From the NCBI RefSeq assembly GCF_026810445.1, contig NZ_CP113949.1, positions 3,534,001 to 3,598,000 on the forward strand: a stretch of 64,000 nt of DNA, written 5' to 3'. This DNA is from Pseudomonas sp. BSw22131 (GTDB taxonomy: Bacteria; Pseudomonadota; Gammaproteobacteria; Pseudomonadales; Pseudomonadaceae). Shown in pieces: positions 42,495 through 51,507 of this stretch. Each line of letters starts with the position of its first letter. The stretch's first letter is position 1. Both the position numbers and the translations under genes were made by a program. The notes under the pieces were generated by a model that saw nothing but the letters and a program-made list of their open reading frames with translations, made no database searches and was not told the origin of the DNA.

Positions 42495-42547
42495 TGAGGG
42501 CCGCTGCGCGCCCCATCGCGGCCTCGCGTTGCTCGTGCGCTCCTACA
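42495..42547. repeat. Dispersed 50-bp palindromic repeat, copy 2 (inverted)
   Basis: Inverse of the unit at 40421: GAGGGCCGCTGCGCGCCCCA then TCGCGGCCTCGCGTTGCTCG and TGCGCTCCTAC. Only a few positions differ from copy 1. Confidence 0.8.
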
Positions 42548-42554
42548 GGGGTTT

Positions 42555-42657
42555 GCGGCGCACCCGGAATTTGATTCCGCCAAAACTTGCGGTGCAGTCG
42601 GAATTTTGATTCCGCCAAAACGTGCGGCGCTACTGCGGTTGTGATTCCGCCCGAAGG
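42555..42657. repeat. Three tandem 34-35-bp repeats, each with a hairpin
   Basis: Units start at 42555, 42589 and 42624, each beginning GCGGYGC and containing GATTCCGCC. In the first two, CGGAAT-TTG-ATTCCG (or with one more T) forms a perfect hairpin; the third is diverged. The array sits between a dispersed 50-bp repeat and a REP unit (42659-42690: CTGTAGGAGCGAACTTGTTC then GCGAAGC). It begins about 60 bases after the stop of the PAS/LuxR gene. Confidence 0.75.
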
Positions 42658-42717
42658 GCTGTAGGAGCGAACTTGTTCGCGAAGCTTTTGATTCTGCCGA
42701 ATACCGGCAGAAATCAT

Positions 42718-44217
42718 TCAGCCTTTCTCCTTCCCTCGTTTGTGCCCGGCAAACAGGTAGCGTTCGCGCGCCCAGACGATGGCTTCGCTGCGGCTGTGGA
42801 CGTCGAGTTTGGAGTAGACGGTCGCAACGTGATTGCGCACGGTGTTGGGGGCCAGCTTGAGCCGTGCAGCGATTTCCTTGTCGGCCAGGCCTTCGCAAAT
42901 CAGGCCCAACACCTCACGCTCCCGCGCAGTCAGGTCAGTGAACGAGGCGCTTGGCGCCCGAGGGGTATTGACGCTTTTGGCATTGGCCAGCTTCTCAATC
43001 AGCGTCTGGCTGAACCACGACGCATCCTGCATCACCTCCTCAATCGCCTCGACCAGCTCAAGCTCCGAGCGCTTGCGTTCGGTGATGTCCATCAGCACCA
43101 GCAAATAGCAGGGGTTACCTTGAATGCTCACTGTGTCGGCCGCCAGGACGCAGTCAATCAGCTCATCCCCTTTCTTGCGCACCTTGAGATCGAGCCCTTC
43201 CAGATTGCCGGTCTTCTGCAGGCCATCGAAGAGTTGCTCGGCGGCACCTTTGCCGTCGATGAAATCCAGCTCCACCACCGACCGGCCAATCAACTCCTGA
43301 GCGCTGTAACCCAAGGTGTTGAGAAACGCCTCGTTGACGTCCACTACCTGCTGGCGATCAGCACTGCACACCAGCGTCGGCACAGGCGTCAGACGGAAGG
43401 CTTTGGCGAAGCGCTCTTCACTCTGACGCAAGGCCGTTTCGGCTTTGCGACGGGGCTCAAGGTCAGTGAAAGAGAACAGCATGCAGTCCTCATCGTTCAT
43501 GTCCAGCGCCTGCCCGGCAACGATCACCAGCTTGGTTCCGCCCCCTGGCAGTTTCAGCTCGGCCTGCATTTGCGGGATGGTCGCGCCCTGATTCAGACGC
43601 TCGATGGCGAGGTCTTTGCGCTCGGCGTTTTCCAGCACATCCAGCTCATAGACCGAGCGGCCAATGACGTTATCGCGGATGTGGCCGGTCATTTCCAGAA
43701 ACCCCTGATTGACCTTGATGTAGCGCAAGTCGCTCAGGCGGCAGATGACAGCGGGCGCGGGGTTGGCGTTGAAGGTCTTCTCGAAACGCTGTTCGGCGCT
43801 GGCCCATTCGGTGGCATCGGCCATGATCAGCACCAGCGACTCGGGGGCGCCGTTGCGGTCTTCAAGAATCATGCTGCGAATCCGGTGCACACGTGTGCGC
43901 TCTTGCTCATTGCCGACGGCGCTCACTTCAACGATCACGTCACTGAATGTATCGCCCGCTGCCACCCGGCTGATCGGGTACTGGTCGACATCCAGGGGAT
44001 GGTTATTGCGGTAGCGCAGCGCAAAACGCTCGCGGTACTCATCGCCCGTAGCACCCAGATCTTCGAGCTTGTCGACGCCGTGCATGTGCAGTGCAGCTTC
44101 GTTTGCCCAAAGAATGGTTTGATCGGTTTCGATCAAGATCACCCCGTCGGACAGTCCCGAGATGATCTGCTGCAACTGACGACGATTGGTTTCACTGGCA
44201 AGCACGGCCTCACTCAT
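42718..44217 (-). CDS. Triple-PAS LuxR-family regulator
   Basis: The product has 499 aa. Three PAS domains (~12-135, ~140-260, ~268-385) carry markers such as SDGVILIETDQTILWANEAA, YIKVNQGFLEMTGHIRDN and VDVNEAFLNTLGYSAQELIG. A short helical linker leads to a C-terminal LuxR helix-turn-helix (LTAREREVLGLICEGLADKE, then IAARLKLAPNTVRNHVATVY). There is no receiver or kinase domain, so PAS signals (redox, ligand or energy state) probably act directly on DNA binding. Targets are unknown. It stands alone. Confidence 0.9.
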   Translation of the reverse strand: MSEAVLASETNRRQLQQIISGLSDGVILIETDQTILWANEAALHMHGVDKLEDLGATGDEYRERFALRYRNNHPLDVDQYPISRVAAGDTFSDVIVEVSAVGNEQERTRVHRIRSMILEDRNGAPESLVLIMADATEWASAEQRFEKTFNANPAPAVICRLSDLRYIKVNQGFLEMTGHIRDNVIGRSVYELDVLENAERKDLAIERLNQGATIPQMQAELKLPGGGTKLVIVAGQALDMNDEDCMLFSFTDLEPRRKAETALRQSEERFAKAFRLTPVPTLVCSADRQQVVDVNEAFLNTLGYSAQELIGRSVVELDFIDGKGAAEQLFDGLQKTGNLEGLDLKVRKKGDELIDCVLAADTVSIQGNPCYLLVLMDITERKRSELELVEAIEEVMQDASWFSQTLIEKLANAKSVNTPRAPSASFTDLTAREREVLGLICEGLADKEIAARLKLAPNTVRNHVATVYSKLDVHSRSEAIVWARERYLFAGHKRGKEKG

Positions 44218-44329
44218 TCACTGCGTCTCCACAAGGACGGCAACCGGGACGGGCGGCCCATTTATCGGACCTGAGAGGTGCAGCATAGTGCAGTCGATGT
44301 GAAGAATGAGGAGTGCGAATGCACCATGA

Positions 44330-44581
44330 ATGGGGGTGCATTTGGGCCAAGACGGGTATCTGACGGCGCTCGCACACTGGATTCAGGTCGTGCACACCGG
44401 TGCACGCGCCCTTTCATTGTCTGAGCAAAAAGCGCGTCAAGCCGCAAAAGTCGCCGCCAGCCAGCTGTCAAAAGCGGCTTGGGGCACGTTGCTGATGCTG
44501 TTGATTAGCGCAGCAGTGAGCTTCGGCGTCGGCCGTTACGCCATTACCTCGCGCCCTGCCCGGTTGGTTGCTGAGGTCTGA
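44330..44581 (+). pseudogene. Probable C-terminal remnant of a membrane protein
   Basis: The 83-codon frame ends with SLSEQKARQAAKVAASQLSK, a membrane helix AAWGTLLMLLISAAVSFGVG and a short polar tail. This is the arrangement seen at the C-terminus of larger proteins that end in an Ala-rich amphipathic helix plus one helix. The first ~30 residues look unnatural and overlap the upstream region of the PAS/LuxR gene. It could instead be a real small membrane protein. Confidence 0.35.
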
Positions 44582-44658
44582 CACGTTGTTCGCGATCTGG
44601 CGCAGCGGCAGTAAAACCTGAGCACGGGGGGTATCAGATACAGCAGAGGCGTCTGGTT

Positions 44659-44709
44659 TCAGGGCCGCTTTGCGCCCCATCGCGGCCTCGCGTTGCTCGT
44701 GCGTTCCTA
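44659..44709. repeat. Dispersed 50-bp palindromic repeat, copy 3 (inverted)
   Basis: TCAGGGCCGCTTTGCGCCCC then ATCGCGGCCTCGCGTTGCTC and GTGCGTTCCTAA match the unit at 40421 in inverse orientation. Confidence 0.8.
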
Positions 44710-44780
44710 AAGAGTTTTTAGCGCACAAGCGACCGTGGGGCGAGTGCGCGGCGCATCTGGCGCCGCGTGGTTCATCTGGA

Positions 44781-47117
44781 TCAGTACATCGGCATGGTCT
44801 GCGCCGCTTGCGGGCGAAGCAGTTGCATTTGCTGGCGGTAATCGTCAGTCACTTGTCGCGCCTGGCTGCTGCTGTTGATGACGCGTGGCGTGATCAGCAC
44901 CAGCAATTCAGTACGGTCCTTGGATTTGGTGCTGTTGCCGAACAGCCACTTGAGCCCCGGGATGCGACCCAGATACGGCACGCTGCTGACGCTTTCGCTG
45001 TTGTCCTGCTTGATCAAACCGCCAAGCAATACGGTCTGTCCGCTCTGGGCTGCCACTTGGGTGGACACCGAGCGGGTCGAAATCCGCGGATTGCCGTTGA
45101 CCAGCACGCTGTCGTCGGCATCGCTGACCTGCTGCTGGATGTCCATGTACACCAGACCACCCGGATTGATGCGCGGCACCACATTGAGGATCACGCCGGT
45201 CTGCAGGTATTCAACACTGCTTAACGTGGTGTCGGAGGTGCTGGTGTTGACCGTGGTCTGGCTGATCGGGATATTGTCACCCACCTGGATCTGCGCGTTC
45301 TGGTTGTTCATCACCACCAGCGACGGCGCCGACAGCACTTGCGTGCGGCCATTGGTTTCCAGTGCGTGAATGGCCACTTGCAGATTGGTGCTGACGAAGG
45401 AGTAAAACAGCGAATCGCTGGCACCCAGCGATGCCCCGCCACCGCCCAGCGCGCCTTGGCTGCCAGTGGTATTGGCAACGGTGGTGCTGGTGGAGTTACC
45501 GGCCAGACGACCGAGGTACCACTGCACGCCCTGATCCAGTTCGCCGCTGAGTTTGACCTCCAGAATCCGCGTCTCGATCTGCACCTGCAACGGTGGATTA
45601 TCCAGACGCTTGATCGCCGCCTCGATCTCTTTCCATTGCGCCGGGCGGGTACGCACCAACAATTGATTGCTGCTCTTCTGCGCCGAAATGCGCGTGCCGG
45701 CGTCGAGGCTTTTCTTGCCACTGCCGGACTCGTCCGAACCAGAGCTATCTGCGCTATCGCTGCTCTCGCTGTCGGCGCTTTCGTCGTCGCCCTCCGCCTG
45801 GTCATCTGCACCGGACGCTTGCTGATTCATCCCGCCATTCATCCCACCATTCAAGCCGCCACTGCTCATGCCGCCGCTGGTGCTGTTGCCGCCGATTCCA
45901 CCGCCCATAGAGCCTGAACCGCTGCTGTTGCCGGTCAAAGACGACATCGAACGGGTTCGCAAACCGGGCGCCACTTTGGCCGCCGACTCCTCCTTGATCG
46001 CGCCGTTGCCATAGATCTGCCGCAGGTATTTGGCCAGGTCCGTGGCTTTCATGTTGCGCACGTCGTAGACGTACATTTGCGGCTCGTTGCCGCCGCCCTC
46101 GTCGATGGTGTGAATCCAGTTGCCGACTTCGTTGAGGTACTCGGGCTGCGAAGAAAACGCCACCACCGAGTTGGTCCGCTCAATGGGCAAAAAGCGCACC
46201 ATGCCGGCCAGCGGCATGCCGCTGTTGGGGCCGAACATTTTCTGCAGTTCCGGCATCAGCTCGCCGACCGATGCGCGCTGCAAACCAAATACGCCCACCG
46301 ACATGCCCTTTAGCCAATCGACGTCGAAGGTGTCGATAGTCTGCTGATAGTTCGCCAGTTCTTCGGGCGTACCGGCAAGGCTCAGCACGTTGCGCGCCGG
46401 GTCCACCAGCAGGAAGGCGTTCTCGCGTGCAAACGGCTTGAGTAATTTCTGCATCTCGGTGGCCGAAATGTAGCTCAGCGGAAACAGCCGCGCCGACAAC
46501 CCGGCCGATGGCTGCGCGGTGGACATCTGCGGGACCATCTTGCCGGTGATCGCCTGACTGGCCGGCAGGATCATGTAGCGATTGCCTTGGCGGATCATCG
46601 CGTTGTCGGTCCATGACAACAGGGTCTCCAGAATTGACAGCGCCTGTTGCTTATCCACCGGCTTGGAGGTCGAGAAGCTGACATCGCCCTTCACGCCTTC
46701 GGCGATGCTGTAGCTCTCGTGCAGCAAATCGCCCATGACGCTGTTGACCACCGCCTGAATGGGCTGGTTGGTGAAGTTGAAGACGATGTCGCCGCCTGCG
46801 CCGCCAGGCGGTGATACCGGCTGGGCAACCGCCTTCACCGACGGCGTGCGAACGAAGCGCTGATTGCCTTTGATCACCTGCCGGGTCGGCGCAGTAGCAC
46901 CCTGGGATGGTTGTGGCTCGATCGGCAGTTGCTCGCTGCGCGGGTCTACCGGCGGGCGTTGCGAACCTGTTCCTTGTAGCGCTTCACGCAGCATCCCGCT
47001 GTCTGGATCGAGTGTGTTGGGCGAGGTCGCGCAGCCGCCGAGGGCGACAGCGGTGGCCAGGCAAAGCAAGGGTGTGCGCAAAGTAGCGATGTTACTCACT
47101 CCTGAAGTGGCCCTCAT
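44781..47117 (-). CDS. gspD: Type II secretion outer-membrane secretin GspD, lipoprotein form
   Basis: The 778-aa protein starts four bases inside the gspC-like gene. Its signal peptide ends VALGGC, a lipobox, so it should be lipidated and reach the outer membrane without a pilotin, as described for HxcQ of P. aeruginosa. N-domains follow (NFTNQPIQAVVNSVMGDLLH; FPLSYISATEMQKLLKPFAR; YVYDVRNMKATDLAKYLRQI). A Gly/Ser/Asp-rich insert of ~90 residues (~385-475) comes next, and then the secretin core (VQIETRILEVKLSGELDQGV, APSLVVMNNQNAQIQVGDNI, VLLGGLIKQDNSE). It forms the channel for folded exoproteins. Confidence 0.94.
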   Translation of the reverse strand: MRATSGVSNIATLRTPLLCLATAVALGGCATSPNTLDPDSGMLREALQGTGSQRPPVDPRSEQLPIEPQPSQGATAPTRQVIKGNQRFVRTPSVKAVAQPVSPPGGAGGDIVFNFTNQPIQAVVNSVMGDLLHESYSIAEGVKGDVSFSTSKPVDKQQALSILETLLSWTDNAMIRQGNRYMILPASQAITGKMVPQMSTAQPSAGLSARLFPLSYISATEMQKLLKPFARENAFLLVDPARNVLSLAGTPEELANYQQTIDTFDVDWLKGMSVGVFGLQRASVGELMPELQKMFGPNSGMPLAGMVRFLPIERTNSVVAFSSQPEYLNEVGNWIHTIDEGGGNEPQMYVYDVRNMKATDLAKYLRQIYGNGAIKEESAAKVAPGLRTRSMSSLTGNSSGSGSMGGGIGGNSTSGGMSSGGLNGGMNGGMNQQASGADDQAEGDDESADSESSDSADSSGSDESGSGKKSLDAGTRISAQKSSNQLLVRTRPAQWKEIEAAIKRLDNPPLQVQIETRILEVKLSGELDQGVQWYLGRLAGNSTSTTVANTTGSQGALGGGGASLGASDSLFYSFVSTNLQVAIHALETNGRTQVLSAPSLVVMNNQNAQIQVGDNIPISQTTVNTSTSDTTLSSVEYLQTGVILNVVPRINPGGLVYMDIQQQVSDADDSVLVNGNPRISTRSVSTQVAAQSGQTVLLGGLIKQDNSESVSSVPYLGRIPGLKWLFGNSTKSKDRTELLVLITPRVINSSSQARQVTDDYRQQMQLLRPQAAQTMPMY

Positions 47118-47638
47118 GGGGCGGACTCATTGGAAAGGGAAATAGGGGCTTGGGTCGAGGGCGGCGGCAGTTTCAAGACCGGCAGACTCAATGATTCGGT
47201 GCGGCCATCAAGGACAAAGCGCGCTTGCAAAGGCGTCAGAGCATCCAGTGTCCAGCCATTAGGCAGGCGTTCACCGCGATGGACCTTGAGGGCCGGGCCG
47301 CTCTTTTGACGAATAAACGCCACCTGCACATCGCCATTGAGAATGACGCCGGTCAGTGTCAGGCCGGCCAGGCTCGATGCCTGCCCGGATTTGCGCAAAG
47401 CGATGTCCGGGCTGCGGTCGGTGCTGAACAATGGCGACGTCCAGGTGTTCGACAGGCTCGCCAGTTCAGCAACGGGGACATGTGGAGCTGACTGAGCCTG
47501 CGCGTTTGAACGGGGTGCACGCGCAGGGAGCCAGTCGGCAGAATCGCCGATCCCGCCGAGTACACCTGCAATCAACAGCATCAACAGTGCCGCGACGCCG
47601 GCCAGAGCCACTTCGACAGTTTTCAATGAGCCGATCAT
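47114..47638 (-). CDS. Type II secretion inner-membrane protein, short GspC-like
   Basis: The 174-aa protein has one N-terminal membrane helix (VEVALAGVAALLMLLIAGVL) and a periplasmic domain with SSLAGLTLTGVILNGDVQVA then LKVHRGERLPNGWTLDALTP, the homology-region pattern of GspC. This region contacts the N0 domain of the secretin. No PDZ domain follows, so it is a reduced GspC, as in the HxcP type. It overlaps gspM and gspD by four bases each. Confidence 0.8.
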   Translation of the reverse strand: MIGSLKTVEVALAGVAALLMLLIAGVLGGIGDSADWLPARAPRSNAQAQSAPHVPVAELASLSNTWTSPLFSTDRSPDIALRKSGQASSLAGLTLTGVILNGDVQVAFIRQKSGPALKVHRGERLPNGWTLDALTPLQARFVLDGRTESLSLPVLKLPPPSTQAPISLSNESAP

Positions 47639-48291
47639 GGCGCGCCCTGCTCTGCGGCGGCGCCTTGCTCAACCGGTGCAGCCTGGGCAATCTGGGCAAT
47701 CTGGGCAGGTTGCAGATAACCGCGCACCAGCAGGTGCGCGACCAGCTTGCCGGCGCCACCTTTGAGCGGCGCGTTGGCGTCGCGGCGCAGGCTGATGTCG
47801 TCGACAAATAAGAACGGACGCTGATACTCCAGCTCATGCAGGATCGCCATCAACGGCTCGATGCCGCACTCCAGCGTCAGGCTGACTTTGACCTGGCGAT
47901 AAGGCTCGCCGCCCTCTTGCTCCGGGGTAATCGGCATGCGCTGAGTCAGGCTGCAACCGGCGCCAGTGTCGGCATGGCTGACGATGAGGTCGGCCACTCG
48001 CTGCATCAGATCGGCGGCCACGGCGCTGGGGTCTTCGCCGGGTAACAGGCTGGTGTTGCTGGCAGGGTCTTGCTGCGCTTTTTGCAATTGCTCGCGCAGC
48101 GCATCGCCTTGTTGCAGCAGGCCAGCGTAGCGTTGCTGCTGGCTACGCAATTGCTCGGCTTGCTCGTCGATGTCACGCAGCGGGCCAGTGAACCAACTGT
48201 CGATCAGCAGCCAGTAGGCCGCGCAGATCACCAGCGCCAGCACAATCAGCGCGGCGCCGCGACGTTCACGGGGTGTCAGCGGTCGGCGCAT
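47635..48291 (-). CDS. gspM: Type II secretion protein GspM
   Basis: The frame opens at 48366, but MRRPLTPRERRGAALIVLAL at 48291 is the natural start: a basic stretch and then one membrane helix. The 218-aa product continues with a coiled coil (DIDEQAEQLRSQQQRYAGLL) and a periplasmic ferredoxin-like domain (MAILHELEYQRPFLFVDDIS). GspM binds GspL at the inner membrane. It overlaps the end of gspL by 26 bases. The repeated IAQIAQIAQ near the C-terminus is a small low-complexity run. Confidence 0.88.
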   Translation of the reverse strand: MRRPLTPRERRGAALIVLALVICAAYWLLIDSWFTGPLRDIDEQAEQLRSQQQRYAGLLQQGDALREQLQKAQQDPASNTSLLPGEDPSAVAADLMQRVADLIVSHADTGAGCSLTQRMPITPEQEGGEPYRQVKVSLTLECGIEPLMAILHELEYQRPFLFVDDISLRRDANAPLKGGAGKLVAHLLVRGYLQPAQIAQIAQAAPVEQGAAAEQGAP

Positions 48292-49336
48292 CGGCGGCCT
48301 CCTGGTGTAAGTGGGCGCGCAGTGAGAAGCGGTCTTTGCCGGTGTCGGCGTCAGGCTGGATAACACCCTGAAACTGCGGGTTTTCGAGGCTACGGCAGTC
48401 TTTCAGGCGCGCGATCAGGGCGCTGGCCTTGGCGCTTTGGCCACTGAATGAGACCTCGGCGCTGTCATCGATTTCAAACTGATCGATCCAGGTGTCCCGG
48501 GGCAGGCAAGCGGTAAGCTCGCTGAGCAACGCCGCCATCGTAGGCTGCGCGGCTTTGCGCTGGGCCAGGTATTGCGCCGCGCCACGGGTGTTGGTGAGTT
48601 GCTGACGCAACGCCTGAACCTGAGCGACATCGGCCCTCTGCGCCCGAACCGTGGCTTGCATCTGTTCCAGCAATTGCTGGCGGTCCTGCAGCCACAGCAC
48701 CATCAAGGCCAGCAGCAAGCCGGCGCACAACCACGCAAGCTTGCCTTGCCATCCGCGACCGCTGCGGCTTTGAGCAGGGCGCATCGGGTCGGGCAACAAG
48801 TCGATTCCCAGGGCCGTGCCATCGCCGCTGATCACATCGACGCCATTGAGTACCAGACCGGACGCTGCGCACTCGCTCAGTATTTTGTCCAGTCGATCGC
48901 GGGCAATCGCCACCAGCGTGACCTGCAAAAAGCCTGCGCTGCGACCGTCCTGACGCGCGACGTAATACAGCTGGTCACGCGGGAATGGAGTGAACTTGTC
49001 CAGTTCATAACCGACCACCGACGCCAGATCGCGGGCGGCGGCCAACGGCAGTTGCAGGCGCTGGACCATCACCGTACGGGCTGGCAACAGCAGCCATTGC
49101 CGGGCATCGGCGCGGCGTGCCGGCAGCGGCTCACTCAACGGCCATTGCCAGGTTTGCACCGGTGTTTCGTCGGCCAGCCACTGGCGCACGCGCGCAGGCA
49201 GGCAGGCACGCAATTCGTCCAGCCACAGCTGCCAATAGCGCTGCGCAGGGCTGATACGCCATTGCCTGGCGATCACGTCGAGGCGCGCTTTGAGCGGCGC
49301 CAGTCGCGGTGAAGATAAAAGACTCATTCTTGCCAA
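48266..49336 (-). CDS. gspL: Type II secretion protein GspL
   Basis: The 356-aa protein has a cytoplasmic actin-like part (~1-185; LLLPARTVMVQRLQLPLAAA, VGYELDKFTPFPRDQLYYVA), a membrane helix (LAWLCAGLLLALMVLWL, ~205-222) and a periplasmic coiled coil, then a PilN-like domain (MAALLSELTACLPRDTWIDQ, FSGQSAKASALIARLKD). GspL links the ATPase GspE to the inner-membrane platform. The start overlaps the gspK end. Confidence 0.9.
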   Translation of the reverse strand: MARMSLLSSPRLAPLKARLDVIARQWRISPAQRYWQLWLDELRACLPARVRQWLADETPVQTWQWPLSEPLPARRADARQWLLLPARTVMVQRLQLPLAAARDLASVVGYELDKFTPFPRDQLYYVARQDGRSAGFLQVTLVAIARDRLDKILSECAASGLVLNGVDVISGDGTALGIDLLPDPMRPAQSRSGRGWQGKLAWLCAGLLLALMVLWLQDRQQLLEQMQATVRAQRADVAQVQALRQQLTNTRGAAQYLAQRKAAQPTMAALLSELTACLPRDTWIDQFEIDDSAEVSFSGQSAKASALIARLKDCRSLENPQFQGVIQPDADTGKDRFSLRAHLHQEAADAPTADTP

Positions 49337-50064
49337 CGCAGCACCCGATAAGGCTGAGCGTTACCCTCCGATGGGTTCAATAAAACGGTGGTGTAGAGCC
49401 GGGCACTGAAGCCGCTCGGCAATTGGGCCTGGCTTTCGATGGTCACGACCTCGCCCGGATCAGCGCCCACCGCAGCCTGATTCGGCATGTTCAAGGCGCG
49501 GCGCAACAGCGCGGTGACAAAGGCCGGTTCCGGGCGCGGCAGTCCACTCCACAAAGTGACCTCGGGCAGCAAACGGCTATAGAGCGTTTGCGTCATGCCC
49601 GGCAGTTGGCGCAGTTCTTCCACCACCCGCAACAGCGGTTCATCACCGCCACGTCTGGCCTGCAAGGCTTTAGCCAGTTGCGCGGCCTGATCACGGCTGG
49701 CGCCGCAGGCCTGAGCGACACGTACCACGTCTTCGACCGCTGCCGCATTGAGGTCCAGCTTGCCCCGCTCGCTGGTCACGCCGACCACCAGTTGCGCCTC
49801 GTCGAACCGCAGCGGCATGCCACGGCCGTCGGCGATCCAGCGCGGTCGATGGGCCTTGTCGAGCAACGCCTGCACGGCCTGATTCACCCCCGCTTCTGCC
49901 GCCAACACTGCTTGCGTGTGCTGGCGTTGCCACTGCGCCTGACGGGTTTCCAGCTGCACCCAACCGGCCAGACCGCCCAGCAGCAGGCTGAGCAACGCCA
50001 GTGCCCAGAGCACCAGAAGCAGGGCGATACCGCGTTGAGGCTTGAAGGCTGATTGCATGTTCAT
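49324..50064 (-). CDS. gspK: Type II secretion minor pseudopilin GspK
   Basis: I choose the ATG at 50064, which overlaps the gspJ stop (ATGA), not the frame start at 50184. It gives 246 aa beginning MNMQSAFKPQRG with the prepilin cut after Gly and the hydrophobic helix IALLLVLWALALLSLLLGGL. The helix has no Glu at position 5, as is usual for GspK. A large alpha-helical insert follows (LDLNAAAVEDVVRVAQACGA; QLPGMTQTLYSRLLPEVT). GspK caps the pseudopilus tip with GspI and GspJ. Confidence 0.9.
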   Translation of the reverse strand: MNMQSAFKPQRGIALLLVLWALALLSLLLGGLAGWVQLETRQAQWQRQHTQAVLAAEAGVNQAVQALLDKAHRPRWIADGRGMPLRFDEAQLVVGVTSERGKLDLNAAAVEDVVRVAQACGASRDQAAQLAKALQARRGGDEPLLRVVEELRQLPGMTQTLYSRLLPEVTLWSGLPRPEPAFVTALLRRALNMPNQAAVGADPGEVVTIESQAQLPSGFSARLYTTVLLNPSEGNAQPYRVLRWQE

Positions 50065-50678
50065 CCCCCTGCCCCGCCAGACAAGTCCAGACGCAGGGCG
50101 ACCACTTCTGTCGGCCAACCCACCGGGCCTTTCATTTGCACCTTGATACGCACGGCACGGGGCAAACGGTTGGGCCACGGCCATTGCGAAATCCAGCCAG
50201 TGGGCTCGCCTTTGGCAGTCAACCCGCGATAGCTCAGGCTCAGGCTGCGAACGCCGTGCAGCAACACTTGCGGCTCGCCCCAGGCGCGCAACACATTGCC
50301 CTTCACCTGAGCAAAAGCGATCTGCAAATGGCGGTCCGATTCAGGACCGCCCAGCGTCAGCGTGTGCAGCTGAATGCCGCCGCCAAGGGTGCCTGGCAAG
50401 GTTGCGACAAACTGCAAGCGCTGCTCGGAGCCTTCGAAAAACCCTGAGCTTTCGCTGTCGTCGTCCGAGATGTCCAGCGGTAGCGCCTGGCTGATAGACG
50501 CCCGCAAAAACGCTTGCGCAGCACGACGCTCATCAAGGCTTGCGGTGTAGCGGTCGGCTTTGAGCACCGCACGGTTGGCGCCCAGAATCGCACCGCCGAC
50601 CAGCGTCAACAGAACCGCCAACAGGCTCAAGACGATCATGATTTCCAGCAGCGTGAAGCCGCGTTGTCGACGGATCAC
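50061..50678 (-). CDS. gspJ: Type II secretion minor pseudopilin GspJ
   Basis: The 205-aa product has the prepilin signal RQRG-FTLLEIMIVLSLLAV with Glu at mature position 5 near its N-terminus, followed by a globular domain with ALPLDISDDDSESSGFFEGS and RSLSLSYRG. It overlaps gspI by four bases and gspK by four. Confidence 0.92.
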   Translation of the reverse strand: MIRRQRGFTLLEIMIVLSLLAVLLTLVGGAILGANRAVLKADRYTASLDERRAAQAFLRASISQALPLDISDDDSESSGFFEGSEQRLQFVATLPGTLGGGIQLHTLTLGGPESDRHLQIAFAQVKGNVLRAWGEPQVLLHGVRSLSLSYRGLTAKGEPTGWISQWPWPNRLPRAVRIKVQMKGPVGWPTEVVALRLDLSGGAGG

Positions 50679-51064
50679 AATGCATTCCCCGGCGACCCGG
50701 GGCTGGCAGGACTGACCAGCCGCAAGGTGCTGAATTGCGCACGACGCCGGCCTTCGCTGACCGTCAGGTCCAGGCGCATCAGGCGTGGCTGACCCGCTTT
50801 GGCGGCCTGCTCGCTGACGGCCAGCGTCCAGTGAATATCGCCGTCCAGCACGCCTTCACGGCGACCAGATTGCAGGATGCCGATGTCTTGGTCATCAAGC
50901 ACCGAACGCGCCGCGAGGCTGAGCCGGTCACTGCGCTCGACCTGCTGCAAGGAGCGCGCACTTTGCCCGAACGCCACCAGCACCACGCTGCTGCATACGG
51001 CCATGACCACCAGCGCGGCGAGCATTTCGAGCAGGGTAAAACCCGCTTGGTGTGGGCGACTCAT
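50675..51064 (-). CDS. gspI: Type II secretion minor pseudopilin GspI
   Basis: The 129-aa product begins with a short leader MSRPHQAG and FTLLEMLAALVVMAVCSSVV, a class III signal. The rest, SLAARSVLDDQDIGILQSG and SEQAAKAGQPRLMRLDLTVS, fits GspI length and pattern. It overlaps both neighbours by four bases. Confidence 0.92.
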   Translation of the reverse strand: MSRPHQAGFTLLEMLAALVVMAVCSSVVLVAFGQSARSLQQVERSDRLSLAARSVLDDQDIGILQSGRREGVLDGDIHWTLAVSEQAAKAGQPRLMRLDLTVSEGRRRAQFSTLRLVSPASPGSPGNAL

Positions 51065-51498
51065 CTCAACGCTCGACTTTTGACGCTGCCGGTCAACCAG
51101 CCTACGTCGATGCGCCAGTTGCGTTCACCGGCAAACAACACCAGATTGCCGCCGCTGGAACTTCCGTCAGGATGAAAGGCAAATGCCGAATCCAGGTCCG
51201 CTGCGGTATTGAGCTGCACGCCCAACTCCGCCGGCCATTGCTGGACACGCTGACCGGGCGCCTGAAACGTGCGCTGCTTGAGGTCAAATCTGGCCTCGGT
51301 CGTCTCGCCGCTGATGATCGCGGCGCTGCGGGCGGTACGCAGCGTCTGCACCATCTGCGCCACCACTTGCCGCTCGCTGGCCGAGTGCAAACCCCGGGAC
51401 AGCCCGAACCCCACCAGGCCGATACCGATGCTCATCAAGACGATGACCACCAACATCTCCAGCAAAGTGAAACCTCGGCTTGTCGCAGGAAGCGTCAT
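51061..51498 (-). CDS. gspH: Type II secretion minor pseudopilin GspH
   Basis: The 145-aa product has the leader MTLPATSRG and FTLLEMLVVIVLMSIGIGLV. It then has QMVQTLRTARSAAIISGETT, the conserved GspH pattern with a helical neck and beta-sandwich. It sits between the tip pseudopilins and GspG. Confidence 0.92.
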   Translation of the reverse strand: MTLPATSRGFTLLEMLVVIVLMSIGIGLVGFGLSRGLHSASERQVVAQMVQTLRTARSAAIISGETTEARFDLKQRTFQAPGQRVQQWPAELGVQLNTAADLDSAFAFHPDGSSSGGNLVLFAGERNWRIDVGWLTGSVKSRALR

Positions 51499-51507
51499 GG
51501 GCCGGTG

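Noticed and set aside
35283..44709. Insertion sequence or integrase traces in the repeat-rich middle region
   Set aside because: No transposase or integrase fragments were found; the repeats are REP-type and the pseudogenes look like simple deletions.
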